DNA of 64,000 nucleotides from Diabrotica undecimpunctata (GCF_040954645.1 NC_092806.1:108584731-108648730); one strand, 5' to 3'; numbered from the stretch's first letter, positions 22,013-33,779 are shown. The notes: a model not told the origin generated them from the letters alone. Translations and numbers: made by a program.

Positions 22013-25000
22013 TCCAATTATATTCATTCTTCAATGGAACTTGAATGGCTATTATAGCCACATTGAAAACATTAAAATGCTAATCAATGAACTGTCACCA
22101 CTAATAATATGTCTTCAAGAAACTCGTCTTTCCAACAATCAAGCAAAACTAAAAAATTATATGCCCTATACAAAAAATCGAGCAGTACAGCAAATATCCA
22201 GTGGTGGAGTCGGAATTTTTGTACATTCAACCATCCAATCCCAAGAAATTCCGTTAAATACAAATCTGGAAGCAGTAGCAGTTTCGGTAATACATCATTT
22301 TAAAATCAACATATGCAACGTATATTTACCACATCCTGACGAAACTACTCTATTAGAACTTCAAAATGTAATTAAACAAATTCCATCTCCAAAATTAATT
22401 TTGGGTGACACAAACTGTCACAACATCGCATGGGGATCACAAAGAACAGATAAAAATGGACGAATATTATTAGAAGCAATTAATAACATAAAACTAGTTT
22501 TATTAAACACAGGAGCACCTACTAGATTCAATGTACATAATGGCACTTTTTCCTCCATAGACTTATCTATCAGTGATTCAACTTTAGCTCCATTTTTACA
22601 GTGGAATACATTGGACCACCTATACGACAGTGATCATTTTCCGATAATAATTACTCATGACAAAGATGAAAAAACCTGTACAACACCATATGAAACTTGG
22701 AAATTAAAGTCAGCCGATTGGGAAAAATACTCGAACTTAGTAAGCATACGTATACCAAATCTCGTTATATCAGATAATATAGACACTACTCTATCATCTT
22801 TCAATGGTATAATTTTAGACGCAGCCAGAGATTCTATAGGAAAAACCAAAAATATCACAAAAGCTCCTCTTCCTTGGTGGAACACTGAAATCGCATCCGC
22901 TTTAAAGCAAACAAAACATGCTTTTAATATATACAAAAAGTTTAACACACCTAATAACTTAAACAATTTTAGATCTTTAAGGGCCAGATCTAGATTTTTA
23001 ATAAAACAAGCAAAAAAAGAGAGCTGGACCAATTACGTGTCGTCAATTGACTCGTCTACGCCCATAAGGGATATATGGCAAAAAATAAGGAAAATAAAAG
23101 GTTCAAAAACATTTAACCATATTGACACAATCACTACAAATGATCTAACAACTTCAGACAAACACGAAATCTCAGAAATTTTAGTAGAACACTATCAGTT
23201 GTATTCAAGCAATCAGCAGTACCACCCAAATTTCTTAGAACACAAAGAAAAAACAGAAGCATCAAAAATTAATATAGAAGATACTGCTGATCCACTAAAC
23301 ACTTCCATAACACTTGATGAATTAAATGAAAGTCTTAATAACCTCAAAAATATCTCACCTGGACCTGATGACATACCACCAATTTTCATAGAAAAACTAC
23401 CTATAAGCGCGAAGGTTACTTTAGTAGAGATCTACAACAAAATTTATTCGACCCATAAATTTCCATCTCTCTGGCGCGAAGCAATTATAATACCATTTTT
23501 AAAAGACAATAAACCAAAAAACTTATCTTCTTCGTATCGACCAATATCTCTTACCTGTAGCATCTGTAAAATAATGGAAAAAATTCTAAGCAAAAGATTA
23601 AAATGGTACTTAGAAAAGAAAAATCTCCTTACATCCATCCAAAGTGGGTATCGATCAGAACGGTCTACAATAGATAACATTATAGCATTAGAATCTGAAA
23701 TACACGAAGCTTTTATACATAAACAAAAATTAATAGCAATTTTCTTTGACATCACAAAAGCATTTGACACCACGTGGACATATCACATCTTAAAAACAAT
23801 GAAGAGTTGGAAAATAGATGGTAAATTCCTAGCCTTCGCCAAAAACTTCCTGGAGAACAGAAGTATAAAAGTTAAAACAAACGGTGTCATGTCAACTAAG
23901 AAATCACTGGAAAATGGTATCCCTCAAGGATCTGTATTAAGCCCCCTGCTATTCTTAATAGCAATCAACAACGTATCTAACCATTTTATGCTTCCAGTAA
24001 AAGCAAACCTTTACGCCGATGATCTTGTAATATATATGAGAAGTAAAAACCTAAAATCAGCTGCATCAATATTACAAAATACACTAAATAAATTAGAAGG
24101 GTGGTCTTTAGATATAGGCTTGAGATTTTCAACCGAAAAAACTAAAGTAATAATATTTGACAAAAGAAAAACACAACACCACTTAAATTTAAAACTTAAC
24201 GGAAATACTCTTATAACAATCAACGAAATCAAATTTTTGGGAATGACATTCGACTCTCAACTAAAATGGACATCGCACATAAATGAACTAATTAAATCAT
24301 GCCAACAGAGAATAAATCTTCTAAAAGTTCTTTCCAATCACAAATGGGGCGCAGACACAACTATTCTTCTGCGATTATATCAAGCTCTAATTAGAAGCAA
24401 ACTAGATTATGGATGTATATGCTACGAAACTGCTACTAAAACTCAAATGAACAAACTGGACATCATCCAATCCACAGCATTACGCATAGTTTTCGGAGCT
24501 TTTAGAACCACGCCAATTAGCAGCCTTCAAGTCCTAGCAGGAGAACCGCCATTAACTCTCAGAAGACAATATTTTTCAATGTGTTGTGCTACTAAATATC
24601 TTAGTGCAAAGGAAAACCCGTTTATAACAAGCCTAATAAGGAGCAACCCTCCAAATCTGTACTCAAATTATTGCCCTAGAAACTTACCTTTCAATGAACG
24701 AATAAATCGATTTGAATTCGATATACATCAATTGAGAGCCACTTCTACAAACAGATGCCAGTCTCCTCCCTGGAAAGTTCAAATACCAAAAGTAGATTTT
24801 ACCTTACTTAACTATCCCAAACATTCACACAATCCTTCTGAAATACAACAACAATTCCGGTCTACCATCTCCAGATACCCTGATTTCAAACTAATTTTTA
24901 CTGATGCCTCTAAAAGCAGTAATGGTGTAGCTGCTGCAGCTATTTTTGAAGACAACACCTCTGTCACCCGTCTAGCCAAGGAGTGTAGCATATATACTGG

Positions 25001-25685
25001 AGAACTACAGGCAATCTTCAACGCACTGAACCAATGTACCAGCATTGATACAAACTTTCTTATTATATCAGATTCTCTAAGTGCCTTAAATGGTGTCAAG
25101 CAGATGTATCCTACTCATGCCAATTTAGCATTAATAAAAGACATGCTATACAATGCCCAAACATGTGGTAAAAACATAACATTTTTATGGGTACCATCCC
25201 ATGTTGGGATAAAGGGTAATGAATCAGCTGATAAAGCAGCAACAGAAACTATCAATAACATGACAATTCCTATTATGCAAAACATACCAATTTCAGACCA
25301 AAAAACATTAATAAAAACTTACATGAACAAAATCTGGCAAGTAAAATGGAACCAAACAGAAGCAAAATTAAAAAGTATCAAACCAGATGTTACTTCTGCT
25401 TTACTACCGCTCCCAGCTAAAAGACATGACCAAGTAGTTATTAACAGACTGCGACTAGGTCATACAAAATTTACACATGGATACATCATCTCCAAGGACC
25501 CTCAGCCGATTTGCCACATCTGTCAAATACCATTTTCAGTGCAACATATAATGATAGACTGTCCAGTGTACTCAACAGCAAGATCGACAGCAAAACTAAA
25601 ACACAATTTGAAAGAAACTCTAAAAGAAGACATCAGCAATACAATAAATTTTATCAAAAATTGTAAACTATATAACAAACTGTAA
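21966..25685 (+). CDS. LINE ORF2: APE endonuclease, reverse transcriptase, RNase H (1239 aa)
   Basis: Target-primed reverse transcription enzyme. Endonuclease (about residues 20-225): LQWNLNGY, LQETRLSN, LGDTNCHNIAWGS, DSDHFPII. RT (about 480-760): SPGPDDIPP, SYRPISLTCSICKIMEKIL, FFDITKAFDTTW, GIPQGSVLSPLLF and LYADDLVIY with both Asp residues near 683. RNase H (about 975-1105): FTDASKSSNG, GELQAIFNAL, ISDSLSALNG, WVPSHVGIKGNESADKAA, so the D-E-D-D set is present. A C-terminal knuckle, CHICQ...HIMIDC, lies near 1182. No stop or frameshift. Confidence 0.93.
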   Translation: MNLPSLKKATTIYLNSPIIFILQWNLNGYYSHIENIKMLINELSPLIICLQETRLSNNQAKLKNYMPYTKNRAVQQISSGGVGIFVHSTIQSQEIPLNTNLEAVAVSVIHHFKINICNVYLPHPDETTLLELQNVIKQIPSPKLILGDTNCHNIAWGSQRTDKNGRILLEAINNIKLVLLNTGAPTRFNVHNGTFSSIDLSISDSTLAPFLQWNTLDHLYDSDHFPIIITHDKDEKTCTTPYETWKLKSADWEKYSNLVSIRIPNLVISDNIDTTLSSFNGIILDAARDSIGKTKNITKAPLPWWNTEIASALKQTKHAFNIYKKFNTPNNLNNFRSLRARSRFLIKQAKKESWTNYVSSIDSSTPIRDIWQKIRKIKGSKTFNHIDTITTNDLTTSDKHEISEILVEHYQLYSSNQQYHPNFLEHKEKTEASKINIEDTADPLNTSITLDELNESLNNLKNISPGPDDIPPIFIEKLPISAKVTLVEIYNKIYSTHKFPSLWREAIIIPFLKDNKPKNLSSSYRPISLTCSICKIMEKILSKRLKWYLEKKNLLTSIQSGYRSERSTIDNIIALESEIHEAFIHKQKLIAIFFDITKAFDTTWTYHILKTMKSWKIDGKFLAFAKNFLENRSIKVKTNGVMSTKKSLENGIPQGSVLSPLLFLIAINNVSNHFMLPVKANLYADDLVIYMRSKNLKSAASILQNTLNKLEGWSLDIGLRFSTEKTKVIIFDKRKTQHHLNLKLNGNTLITINEIKFLGMTFDSQLKWTSHINELIKSCQQRINLLKVLSNHKWGADTTILLRLYQALIRSKLDYGCICYETATKTQMNKLDIIQSTALRIVFGAFRTTPISSLQVLAGEPPLTLRRQYFSMCCATKYLSAKENPFITSLIRSNPPNLYSNYCPRNLPFNERINRFEFDIHQLRATSTNRCQSPPWKVQIPKVDFTLLNYPKHSHNPSEIQQQFRSTISRYPDFKLIFTDASKSSNGVAAAAIFEDNTSVTRLAKECSIYTGELQAIFNALNQCTSIDTNFLIISDSLSALNGVKQMYPTHANLALIKDMLYNAQTCGKNITFLWVPSHVGIKGNESADKAATETINNMTIPIMQNIPISDQKTLIKTYMNKIWQVKWNQTEAKLKSIKPDVTSALLPLPAKRHDQVVINRLRLGHTKFTHGYIISKDPQPICHICQIPFSVQHIMIDCPVYSTARSTAKLKHNLKETLKEDISNTINFIKNCKLYNKL

Positions 25686-25827
25686 CATAACATAAAATGT
25701 TTGTATTTTACAAAACTGTTATGTAAATTTAAATAATATACTAAATGTAACTTTTCTAAAATAAAGATATACCACCCGCTAATAACCCTAGGGGTTGATG
25801 CGGTACAAAAAAAAAAAGTGTCAAAGA

Positions 25828-26176
25828 CATAATAAAGGCGGGTACTGTATACCTGCCTACATACGTATGCCAAATACATATGGGCTAAATTAATTTAAAT
25901 TTGTGGGTTCCAAGCTTCATCAAAAAATCGTGTTTGTTGTAAATATGTATTGTTTAATTAAAGAACATATGTTTCCAGCCTTGTTTTACTTTCTTCGAAT
26001 ATAAACCTTGAATAAATTTAAATTGTTTAAATAATTGTCAATGAATTTGATGAAGATTTTGTGCAATTTGCGTGAAGCAATATCAATGACGATTTATGTT
26101 GTTATCAGCACATACTAGCATTGAAAAACTTACAAAATAGAAAAATAGTTATAATGAAACAAATAATTTTTGTTAA

Positions 26177-26183
<7 letters not shown>
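25828..26183. other. unassigned sequence between LINE and long LTR
   Basis: No feature recognised; AT-rich. Confidence 0.5.

Positions 26184-26254
<71 letters not shown>
26184..26254. repeat. (TA)n microsatellite
   Basis: About 71 bp TA array immediately left of the long LTR-like repeat. Confidence 0.96.
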
Positions 26255-26255
<1 letters not shown>

Positions 26256-26856
26256 TGAAATGATATTTTATATAGGAGAAAGAAAAATAGTGATTAAAAA
26301 TAATTTATAAGTTATACACTAGATAATATTAGATATAAAAAGTATTTGGTTATTTTAATAAGTTATAGACTAGGGAATATTATAAAAATTATTTATGTGA
26401 GGGCATTTTTAAGAAATTAGCATATAATAAGTGTAAAAAGTTTTTTTTAATAATTATAATATTGTAAATATATTTAAGTGAGCCATGTGCATAGGCAACC
26501 AAAAATACTCTGAAATGACATTTAAGTGATGGTTGCGAATATAAAGTGGGGTTATTTGTTATTTAACATGTTTAGTTTACATATAGTTACGGATTTGAGG
26601 TAGTGTAGTTTATTAATTTAGGTTGTTTTAATTACATATCAGTTTATATTCTGATCTGAAAAGCCTAAATGTCAATAAAATCCTCGATAGAATAGTAAAC
26701 AATTCTCTAGAATACAGAATTTAACCTTTGTTTATGGTAGAACTTTCTCGAATATGGTTATGTCTGTGGATCGAAGATATACTTTTTCGAGAACATTCAT
26801 ATATAGAACAATTCGAATATGATTTCTTGCCAGATGATTCTGGAACAATGAAAAGA

Positions 26857-26905
26857 TATAAATACTCGGTGATTTGAATTCAAAAGAGTAAGGGGGCCAG
26901 TCAGT
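26857..26905 (+). promoter_or_regulatory. TATA box and initiator-like repeats in the long LTR
   Basis: TATAAATA at 26857-26864 is followed about 40 bases later by a run of TCAGT units, a common arthropod initiator sequence. The inverted copy at 46146-47560 conserves the TATA box (46960-46967, minus strand), which argues that it is functional promoter architecture and not chance. Confidence 0.5.
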
Positions 26906-27387
26906 CAGTCAGTAAGCAGTCAGACAATTAGTTATTAAGAAGACAGACACAGTTAGTTACAGTTAGTGAAGTCAATTGTTCAATAAGTTCAAGATAAAGT
27001 CAGTCAGAATTAGGAAGAAAGTATAAAGTATGCAATAATCAGTGATTTAGTATTAAAATTTGATAGTATTGGAAAGTATATTAGAAGAATATTATTGAAG
27101 ATTAAAAATTATGTTATATATAAATGGTGATTGGATAATGGAAGAAAGTATTAATTGAAAATTAAATTTATATAATATATTTGGTAATTGGATATTGGTG
27201 TATTAAAAAGAAGAATAAATATAAATGCTATTAAGAAGAAAAATATTTTAAATTGGTGGAAGCTGATAATTGAAAAAAGTAATTTCACAAAAACAAGCTA
27301 ACCGAAACTGAGAACGAAGACATTGAGTGGTGATTAAAATCTATATAGTGGAGAACAGTTTCATTTAGGCATTCAGTGACAGAAAGG

Positions 27388-28192
27388 TGTAGCGTTATAA
27401 CTGCTACATTGCCTGCTTTCTTTCTTATGTTAATATATTTCGTTAATTCTATTCTCCAATTTCCATATCTTCTGTCATAATTCATATTCTTCCATATCCT
27501 CCATTGTATCTCTTATTTTTCTATATATTTTCTCAGATATAGATTGTATCAGAATTTCCTACCGAGCCCGAGAATGGCACTATCATTTCGATAGGAGAGT
27601 TGACTCCGGGGCAAGAAAATCCACAGCTAACAACATGGCTTGCTAACAACCATAGCAGAAAAGACCAGGATAAAACCTAGGATTTTGTGACAAACATTTT
27701 TCTTTACTATAATGTAACACTGTAGCAAAAAGTCGAATAATTTTTATTTAAATTCAATATCATATTTAAACATGTATTTTTCTGTCATTTTTTTTTAATA
27801 TTTTAATAAACATGTGTTAATTTATCTGTGTATTGTTTCTTCTTTTTAATTGTTTGCGTGTGTTGCTCCAGTGTAGGCCATATTCACGTCCTGAGTGGGT
27901 TAGCCAGGGAGTGTTTCGTATAACGTCTAATGTAGCAATTTTGCAATTGATACATTAGGGGTTATGACGTTAAAAATTGGTCCCAACGGGAAACGATTTG
28001 TCGCTCCAACGTTGTTAGTGATGTTAGTCGGGTTGTAGCAGCAAACTAAGGTTTGCGGTTACAAGTTGACAACAGCAGCTTAACGTTGGGATGTTACAAA
28101 TTGAGCCTCGAAGGGTTACAAATTGGCACCCAATGAATATTCGTTGGCACGTCATAGATTGACGTCCAATGAATGTTCGTTGGAACGTTACA
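27388..28192 (+). mobile_element. solo LTR nested in the long LTR, with empty-site control
   Basis: It starts TGTAGCGTT and ends AACGTTACA, an LTR-style short terminal palindrome, between two AAGG copies (27384-27387 and 28193-28196). The sister copy at 46 kb reads straight through this point (about 46441-46450) with a single near-identical AGAGG, so it is an empty site. This supports insertion of an 805-bp element with a 4-5 bp TSD. No internal coding region is left. Confidence 0.75.
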
Positions 28193-28273
28193 AAGGTACA
28201 AAATTTTGTTAATATAATTTAGTTAGTGTCATAACAATTTCAATTTTAAAGATAGTTTGTTTAAAATTTACAT

Positions 28274-29640
28274 TGTCTTCTTCTTCTTAACATGCCATAC
28301 ACCAAAGTGCGTAGGCGACTATCTCATTACTAGAATTCTGTTCTTGGCGGCGTGACACAGCTCGCCTGTATTGTTTATTCCTGTCCATTCTTTAATATTC
28401 CTTAACCAGGATAATTGTTTGCGGCCGGCTCCTCTCCTACCTTCGATCTTCCCTTGTAGGATTAACTGTGGTATTTCATATTTTGCTCCTCTCAATATGT
28501 GCTCAAGGTAATCAATCTTGCGTTTTTTAATTAATTCAAAGAGTTCTCTTTCCACGCCGGCTCTCTTAAGGACGTCATCGTTTCAAACTCTATCCACCCA
28601 AGGTATGCGCATCATTCTTCTCAATGACCACATTTCAAATGTTTCAAGTTTGTTGATAGATGTTTTTTTCAAAGTCCACGTTTCCATGCCATAAAGCAAG
28701 ATGGACCATATGTAGCACTTGACCATTCTGTAGCGTATTTCGAAATTTAGGTTTTGATTACATAGGAGCGGTCTGAATTTCACAAAAGCTTGTCTTGCCA
28801 TTTGTATTCGGGTTTTTATCTCTTGTTGTGGATCCGATTGGTCATTGATTGTGGTGCCAAGGTATTTAAAAGTTTTCACGCGTTTTATGCGATCGTCACC
28901 TATGCATATTATCGGGTTTTCTGGAGGGTTTCTGCTAATGACCATATATTTCGTTTTTAAAATGTTGATTTTGAGGCCATATTTTTCACCTATGCTATTT
29001 ACCCTATCAAGTAATAACTGCTGATCTTCCAAATTATCAGTTATAATCACTGTGTCGTCCGCATAGCGTAGGTTGCTAATTGGTATGCCGTTCACCTTAA
29101 TGCCTAATTCCGTGTCTTCTAATGCTTCCGCAAATATATTTTCAACATACAAATTAAAAAGCATCGGAGAGAGTATGCAGCCTTGGCGGACACCTTTCCG
29201 GATTTCAAATTCATCCGTATATTGGTCTTGATCAATCCTCACCTTTGCCATTTGGTTCCAGTATAGATTCTGAATAATTCTGATCTCCTTCTGGTCCATG
29301 TTGGCCCTATGTAGTAGTTCCATCATGATATCATGTTTAACATTGTCAAATGCCTTCTCGTAGTCGATGAAGGTGGGGTAGACATCTTTTCGTTGATCTA
29401 AACAGTTTTGTATTAAGGTGTTCAAACATAAAATTGCCTCTCTTGTTCCTAGTCCTCCCTTAAAACCGAATTGTGTTGACCCGCTAAGTTCTTCTAGTAT
29501 CTTGTACATTCTTGAGTGCAATATCCTAAGGAAGAGTTTCAGCAAGTGACTCATTAAACTGATTAAGCGGTGTTCATTGCATTTTGTGGCATGTGACAAC
29601 GTAAGGAAGTAAACGTTAAATATTGGGTTTGCAGCAATAT
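28274..29640 (-). mobile_element. 5'-truncated RTE-type LINE with one in-frame stop
   Basis: Minus-strand RT frame runs from about 29620 to 28319, broken only by a TGA at 28583-28585. Motifs: LISLMSHLLKLFLRILHSRMY, FIDYEKAFDNV, RQGCILSPMLFNLY, RYADDTVIITDN, IPWVDRV and RKQLSWLRNIKEW. The 3' end is the AAGAAGAAGAAGA tail at 28274-28285 (plus-strand TCTTCTTCTTCTT), inserted into the long LTR. The 5' edge abuts (TA)n. Endonuclease is missing. Closely related to 315-1918. Confidence 0.85.
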
Positions 29641-29642
29641 AT

Positions 29643-29644
29643 TG

Positions 29645-29718
<74 letters not shown>
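29643..29718. repeat. (TA)n microsatellite
   Basis: About 76 bp TA array at the 5' edge of the RTE copy. Confidence 0.96.
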
Positions 29719-29723
<5 letters not shown>

Positions 29724-29860
29724 ACGAGGACCTTTCTGCAAACTTGGCAGCTCCATTTATAGTAATTTTTCAGAAAAATAGAGAAAAAATATGTTTAGTT
29801 AAAGATAATTATGTTGGCACAACTATAAGATATTTTCTTTGATGATAAAAGTTTGTTTAA

Positions 29861-31990
29861 CCCTTTCTTTACCGGTCGTCAATACCTAGGTAGTACTGCC
29901 AGATTTAGATTTTTTTAAAAGTCATAATCCCCAGTGCCATATATATACGTCATTCTAGAAAATAGATCAAGAGTTGTTTTATGAAAAGGTAATAAATACT
30001 ATTGATATAAAATAATTGAATCACCTTGTATATTTTATTATAAGAATATATTTTGGCAAAAAATAAGTTTAAACAAATAACTAGGATTGCGTACATATAA
30101 GTCAAAAGTTTTTAATACATTTCTTTTGTGTGATATTCTCCGAAGCAAGGAAAAACACATAGACCTACGTCGCATTCATTGCACATATATCTTGAACCCC
30201 GCCTCTTTTTTGGGTCACGAATTTTAGAATGTGAACAAACAATGCATCTTCGAACTTTTTTATTTGGTACCATATCCGGAAAATGTCTGGGTAACAAAAA
30301 TTTTCGTAAATAAAATAAATTTATAGTCTCTCACAAAATTACTTTTTAAGCAGCTGTCGAGTTAGCCGCAATTGGAAATCTGCCAAGGGCAACTGCCCTG
30401 GATTTTGCGTAAGGAATAATGCATGACTGTTCAGGACACATAGATCAAGAATGGGAAAGAATAGTTTCTTGTACTACTTTAATGTTTTTCTAACGCATTC
30501 TGTGGAACTTAGCATCATATCCGTCGTGTCTACTTCTCCCATATTTTGGTTGTAGTGGACGACACATTCCGGTTTCTTCACAGATTGCCCTGTCTTCCTG
30601 TTTGTTTTATTTACATTTATCATTTGATCTTTATGAAAAGTTGTCAACATATTAACGTCTCTACGATCTTTTCATCTAACGGCTAACATATCTCGATTTT
30701 GTTTCGCCTTTTTATAATTTACCCGATAAATCAGGCATTTGTTTTTTGTTAGTACTAATCGTACCGCACATTTTTGTTTTGTGTTCAAATAAACAGATAG
30801 AAAGCGTTGAAGAGGTATACCAGTTATCCGTGAATAGAGAGTGGCCTTTATCTAAATAAAACTTCATAAGTGTTGTTACAACTGACCCTGATATCCCCAG
30901 ATCCGGGTATCGCTCTATTTCCGTTTTGGAGCCTGTATATACGACAAAATTTAAAACGTATCCTGTCTCACAGTCTCACAGAAGAAATAGTTTATTGCCA
31001 AAACGATGACGTTTTGTTCTTATAAACTGATTGAAAAGCAGGCGTCATTTAAAAAGCATAAAACTGTCATTAATTACTAAGTTCTGGAATGGCGAAAATC
31101 TCTGAGCAAATGTATTTTTGATCTTTTCGAAAATTAGTTCGCCTTTACTTTAATTTGTTGGTCATTATCTGCAAAATGTAACATACGTACTATAATTTGA
31201 AGGCGGTTTCTGTACATAACTTTTTTAAATATCGGAGTGTACAACAATTCATCTGTCGATAAATTTTCGACAAGTTTGTTTTTTCGATGACGAGCAGCAA
31301 GGAAAAGAATAGCAATAAAATTAAAGAAATCTTCTTTAGTCATTGCTGTCCTAGTTATTTTTTTATTCAAACGTGTCTGTTCTAAAGCATATTTATTATT
31401 CTGCGTTATAATCATGTTTACTACCTCATCATTCGTAAATAATAGAAAATAATCCAATACACTCAATGGAACTTCCGTTTTTCTAAACAAGCACCATCAG
31501 TTTTATCGTCAAAATTATATATTTAAGGAATAAATTTGCCTTTTGTCCAGTTCAAGCTAAAGTTTTCAGGTAAAGCATTCCTTACCGCTTGTGCTTCTTT
31601 CTGTTCATCTATAACATTGGCCGCCATTTAATTTATCTCATACTCACTGTCGCTGTGGTTTTCGGCGCACAACATATGATCAATCTCGTCTTCGCTACTG
31701 GCTTCACTGTCAGTAGGTTGAAATTCACTTCCACTGTCAATATAGGGTTCTTCATCCGAATCTAGACACTCTAGTATTTTATCGATATCGTCCTCCGCAA
31801 GGCAACACATACTAACTTTAGTATTAACACGTGTTCTCTTTCGAGACGTATTCGAACTATACGCGATTTTAGATACTTTCCTTACCGCTTGGCACTGTTC
31901 AATATGACATACATGTCACCTAATTATTTCCGTTAATACCGGGAGCCATTCTCTCTACTGATGCCGACCGGAATGTAGATTCGACTTTTT
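29861..31990 (-). pseudogene. piggyBac-like transposon relic
   Basis: The left end has the piggyBac target TTAA (29857-29860) followed by CCCTTTCTTTACCGG. Minus-strand coding pieces: acidic N-terminus (31628-31810, LECLDSDEEPYID), core start (31134-31490, LDYFLLFTNDEVVNMIITQN and RNRLQIIVRMLHFAD), a frameshifted middle with FTDNWYTS, KMCGTISTNKKQMPDL, and a C-terminal Cys-rich finger (30112-30297, CIVCSHSKI then YMCNECDVGLCVFPCF). The order matches a full transposase but stops and frameshifts inactivate it. The right-hand TIR was not found, so that edge is approximate. Confidence 0.75.
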
Positions 31991-32101
31991 AAATTATTTT
32001 AAACTGTTTGTCCTTGTTAAGTGTAGTGTTATGTTCAACTTTTGGTTTAGTTTTATGTGTATGACATTCTGCAATTGTTGGATAGCCCAAAATTGACGAA
32101 A

Positions 32102-32141
32102 TGCCCCTGAAGATGCTCTAGGGAGCGAAAGTACTTGGGCA
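32102..32141 (+). ncRNA. hammerhead-ribozyme-like motif B
   Basis: Stem I UGCCC (32102-32106) pairs with GGGCA (32137-32141). Core CUGAAGA is at 32107-32113. Stem II GCUC/GAGC (32115-32118/32123-32126) has one bulged U at 32114. GAAA is at 32127-32130. Stem III A-U, G-C with a UA loop leads to U32136 as the cleavage base. All core positions are intact. The RTE at 32148-33703 inserted directly after it, and its TSD overlaps the 3' arm of stem I. Confidence 0.6.
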
Positions 32142-32147
32142 AAATTT

Positions 32148-33703
32148 TTACTTTACTTAATCAGTAGACCCATTTGTACCTTTCGGTGTTGGGCCGTTTA
32201 AAATACAATTCATTACATTACAATATTTGACAGTCTTCTGAGGTGTCCTAGCTCTTAACGAACTTTCTCCATTCCTTCCTATTGGATGCCATCTGTGTTG
32301 CTTCCTGCCAAGTCTTACCCTTACTCTGCAGTATCTGCGAGATGTCACTGTTCCATTCTTTAATGGGTCTTCCTCTTCTGTTCTTCCCTATTGGTTTGGC
32401 GTCCCACACTCTTTTAACTTGTCTATTATTGTCCATCCGGGTTAGATGTCCGAACCATGCCAATATTTTCTCTTTGATTGACTCGAGTATCGGTTTGATT
32501 TTGAGTCTTTCTCGTATTTCTTCATTTCTGATTCTATCAGTTCTTTTTACTCCTATCGTTCTTCTGAGGTATTTCATCTCTGCTGCCTGAATTCTGCTCT
32601 GATGTCTTTTGTTTAATATCAAATTTTCTGCTCCATATGTCACTGTAGGTCTATATATTGTTTTGTATATTGTCATCTTGGTCTTTGTTGATATTTCTTT
32701 GTTATTAAGGAATCCTCTATTTAGTGCTTGGAATAGTTTTCCTGTGTTTTCCATTCTGTTGTTAAGATCATCCTCGATGTCTCCTTTGTTGTTGATTACT
32801 GTTCCTAAGTATTTGTATGAATTTGTCTGTATTATTTTTTGTTGGTCTATCATTACTTCTATTTGATATTCCGTCCCTTGTTTCCTTAATATTTTCATTA
32901 TTTGAGTCTTTTCTTTGTTTACGTTTAAGTTGTATTTGCTTGCTTCTAGGTTCCATTTCTCTAAGTTGTATTTCAGTTTTTCTGCAGTTTCCGCAATTAA
33001 TACTATGTCGTCTGCAAATATACACATCTCAGCATTTATCATTTGCATTCTGTTCCAACCGATGCAGTATTTCTTGAATGTTTTCTTACATTCTTTCACT
33101 ATCTCATCTATTACATTTATGAATAGTACTGGGCTGAGGCTTTCCCCTTGTCTAACTCCTTGGGTTGTTTCGAATGGTTCTGATTGTATATTTAACATTC
33201 TTACTGTATTTGTTGTTTTCATGTATATACTCTTTGTTGCTTCTATCAGTTCTTCACTTACTTGTTTCTTCTTTAGGCTTTCCCATATATCTTTTCTTTT
33301 GACTGAGTCGAATGCTTTTTTCATGTCATGTAAAGCTCAGATGTATTTCTTTATTTTTCTTTAAGGCTTTTTCTATTACTTGTTGCATGGTGAATATATG
33401 GTCTTGTGTGTTGTGTCCTTTCCTGAACCCTCTTTGTACATCCTCTAATTTATGTTCTATTTCTTTTCTAATTTTCCTTTCTATTATGGTTTCGTATACT
33501 TTTGCTGCTACACATAGTAGTGATATACCTCTATAGTTCCTACAGTCTCTTGTGTTTCCTTTCTTGTATATAGGTATAATTACTGCATTTGTCCATTCTC
33601 TGCGTATTACTTTTCTCTTCCTTATTAGGTTATATATGTATAACAATTTTTCTTTTGCTTTTACTCCTATATATTTTACCATTTCTGGTGCTACTTCATC
33701 GCT
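32148..33703 (-). mobile_element. 5'-truncated RTE/cfdp2-like LINE with 13-bp TSD
   Basis: TSD TTGGGCAAAATTT at 32135-32147 and 33704-33716. Minus-strand coding in two frames (33326-33682 and 32248-33324): SDEVAPEMVKYIG, WTNAVIIPIYKKGNTRDCRNYRGISL, FRKGHNTQDHIF; then KKAFDSVKRKDIWESL, GVRQGESLSPVLF, CIFADDIVLIAE, TVTYGAENLILNKR and RRGRPIKEWNSDI. One frameshift near 33325 separates them. The 3' tail is AAGTAAAGTAAA-like, unlike the GAA tails of the other RTE group here, so this is a separate family. Confidence 0.85.
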
Positions 33704-33779
33704 TTGGGCAAAATTTAATGTTCGATATCTATGCTCGATATCTGCTTTTATTTTTTAAAGTTTCTTTTATATGTTTGAG

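Larger units (their letters stand above)
20421..25814 (+). mobile_element. full-length I-group-like LINE with two open ORFs
   Basis: The TSD AAAGTGTCAAAGA flanks it at 20408-20420 and 25815-25827. The element has a 338-bp 5' region, ORF1 (20759-22012), ORF2 (21966-25685) overlapping ORF1 in another frame, a short 3' UTR and a poly(A) run at 25806-25817. ORF2 carries endonuclease, RT and RNase H, the layout of the I/R1/LOA assemblage. With no frameshift in either ORF it looks like a recent, possibly competent insertion. Clade assignment needs a tree. Confidence 0.92.
26256..28273 (+). mobile_element. long LTR-like repeat, copy 1 (3' truncated, nested insertion)
   Basis: An inverted relative lies at 46146-47560. 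Both begin TGAAATGA next to a (TA)n array. The second copy ends CATAACA, giving TG...CA termini and a full length near 1.4 kb. Copy 1 is cut at 28273 by the RTE 3' end and carries an 805-bp inserted LTR at 27388-28192. Shared promoter-like signals (TATAAATA at 26857, then repeated TCAGT from 26901) support an LTR. No internal gag-pol region or primer-binding site is attached. Confidence 0.65.

Noticed and set aside
27285..27485. 66-codon minus-strand ORF
   Set aside because: It spans the boundary between the long LTR and the nested solo LTR, so it is a chance frame.
32282..33758. Six hydrophobic plus-strand ORFs resembling membrane proteins
   Set aside because: They are antisense shadows of the minus-strand LINE at 32148-33703.
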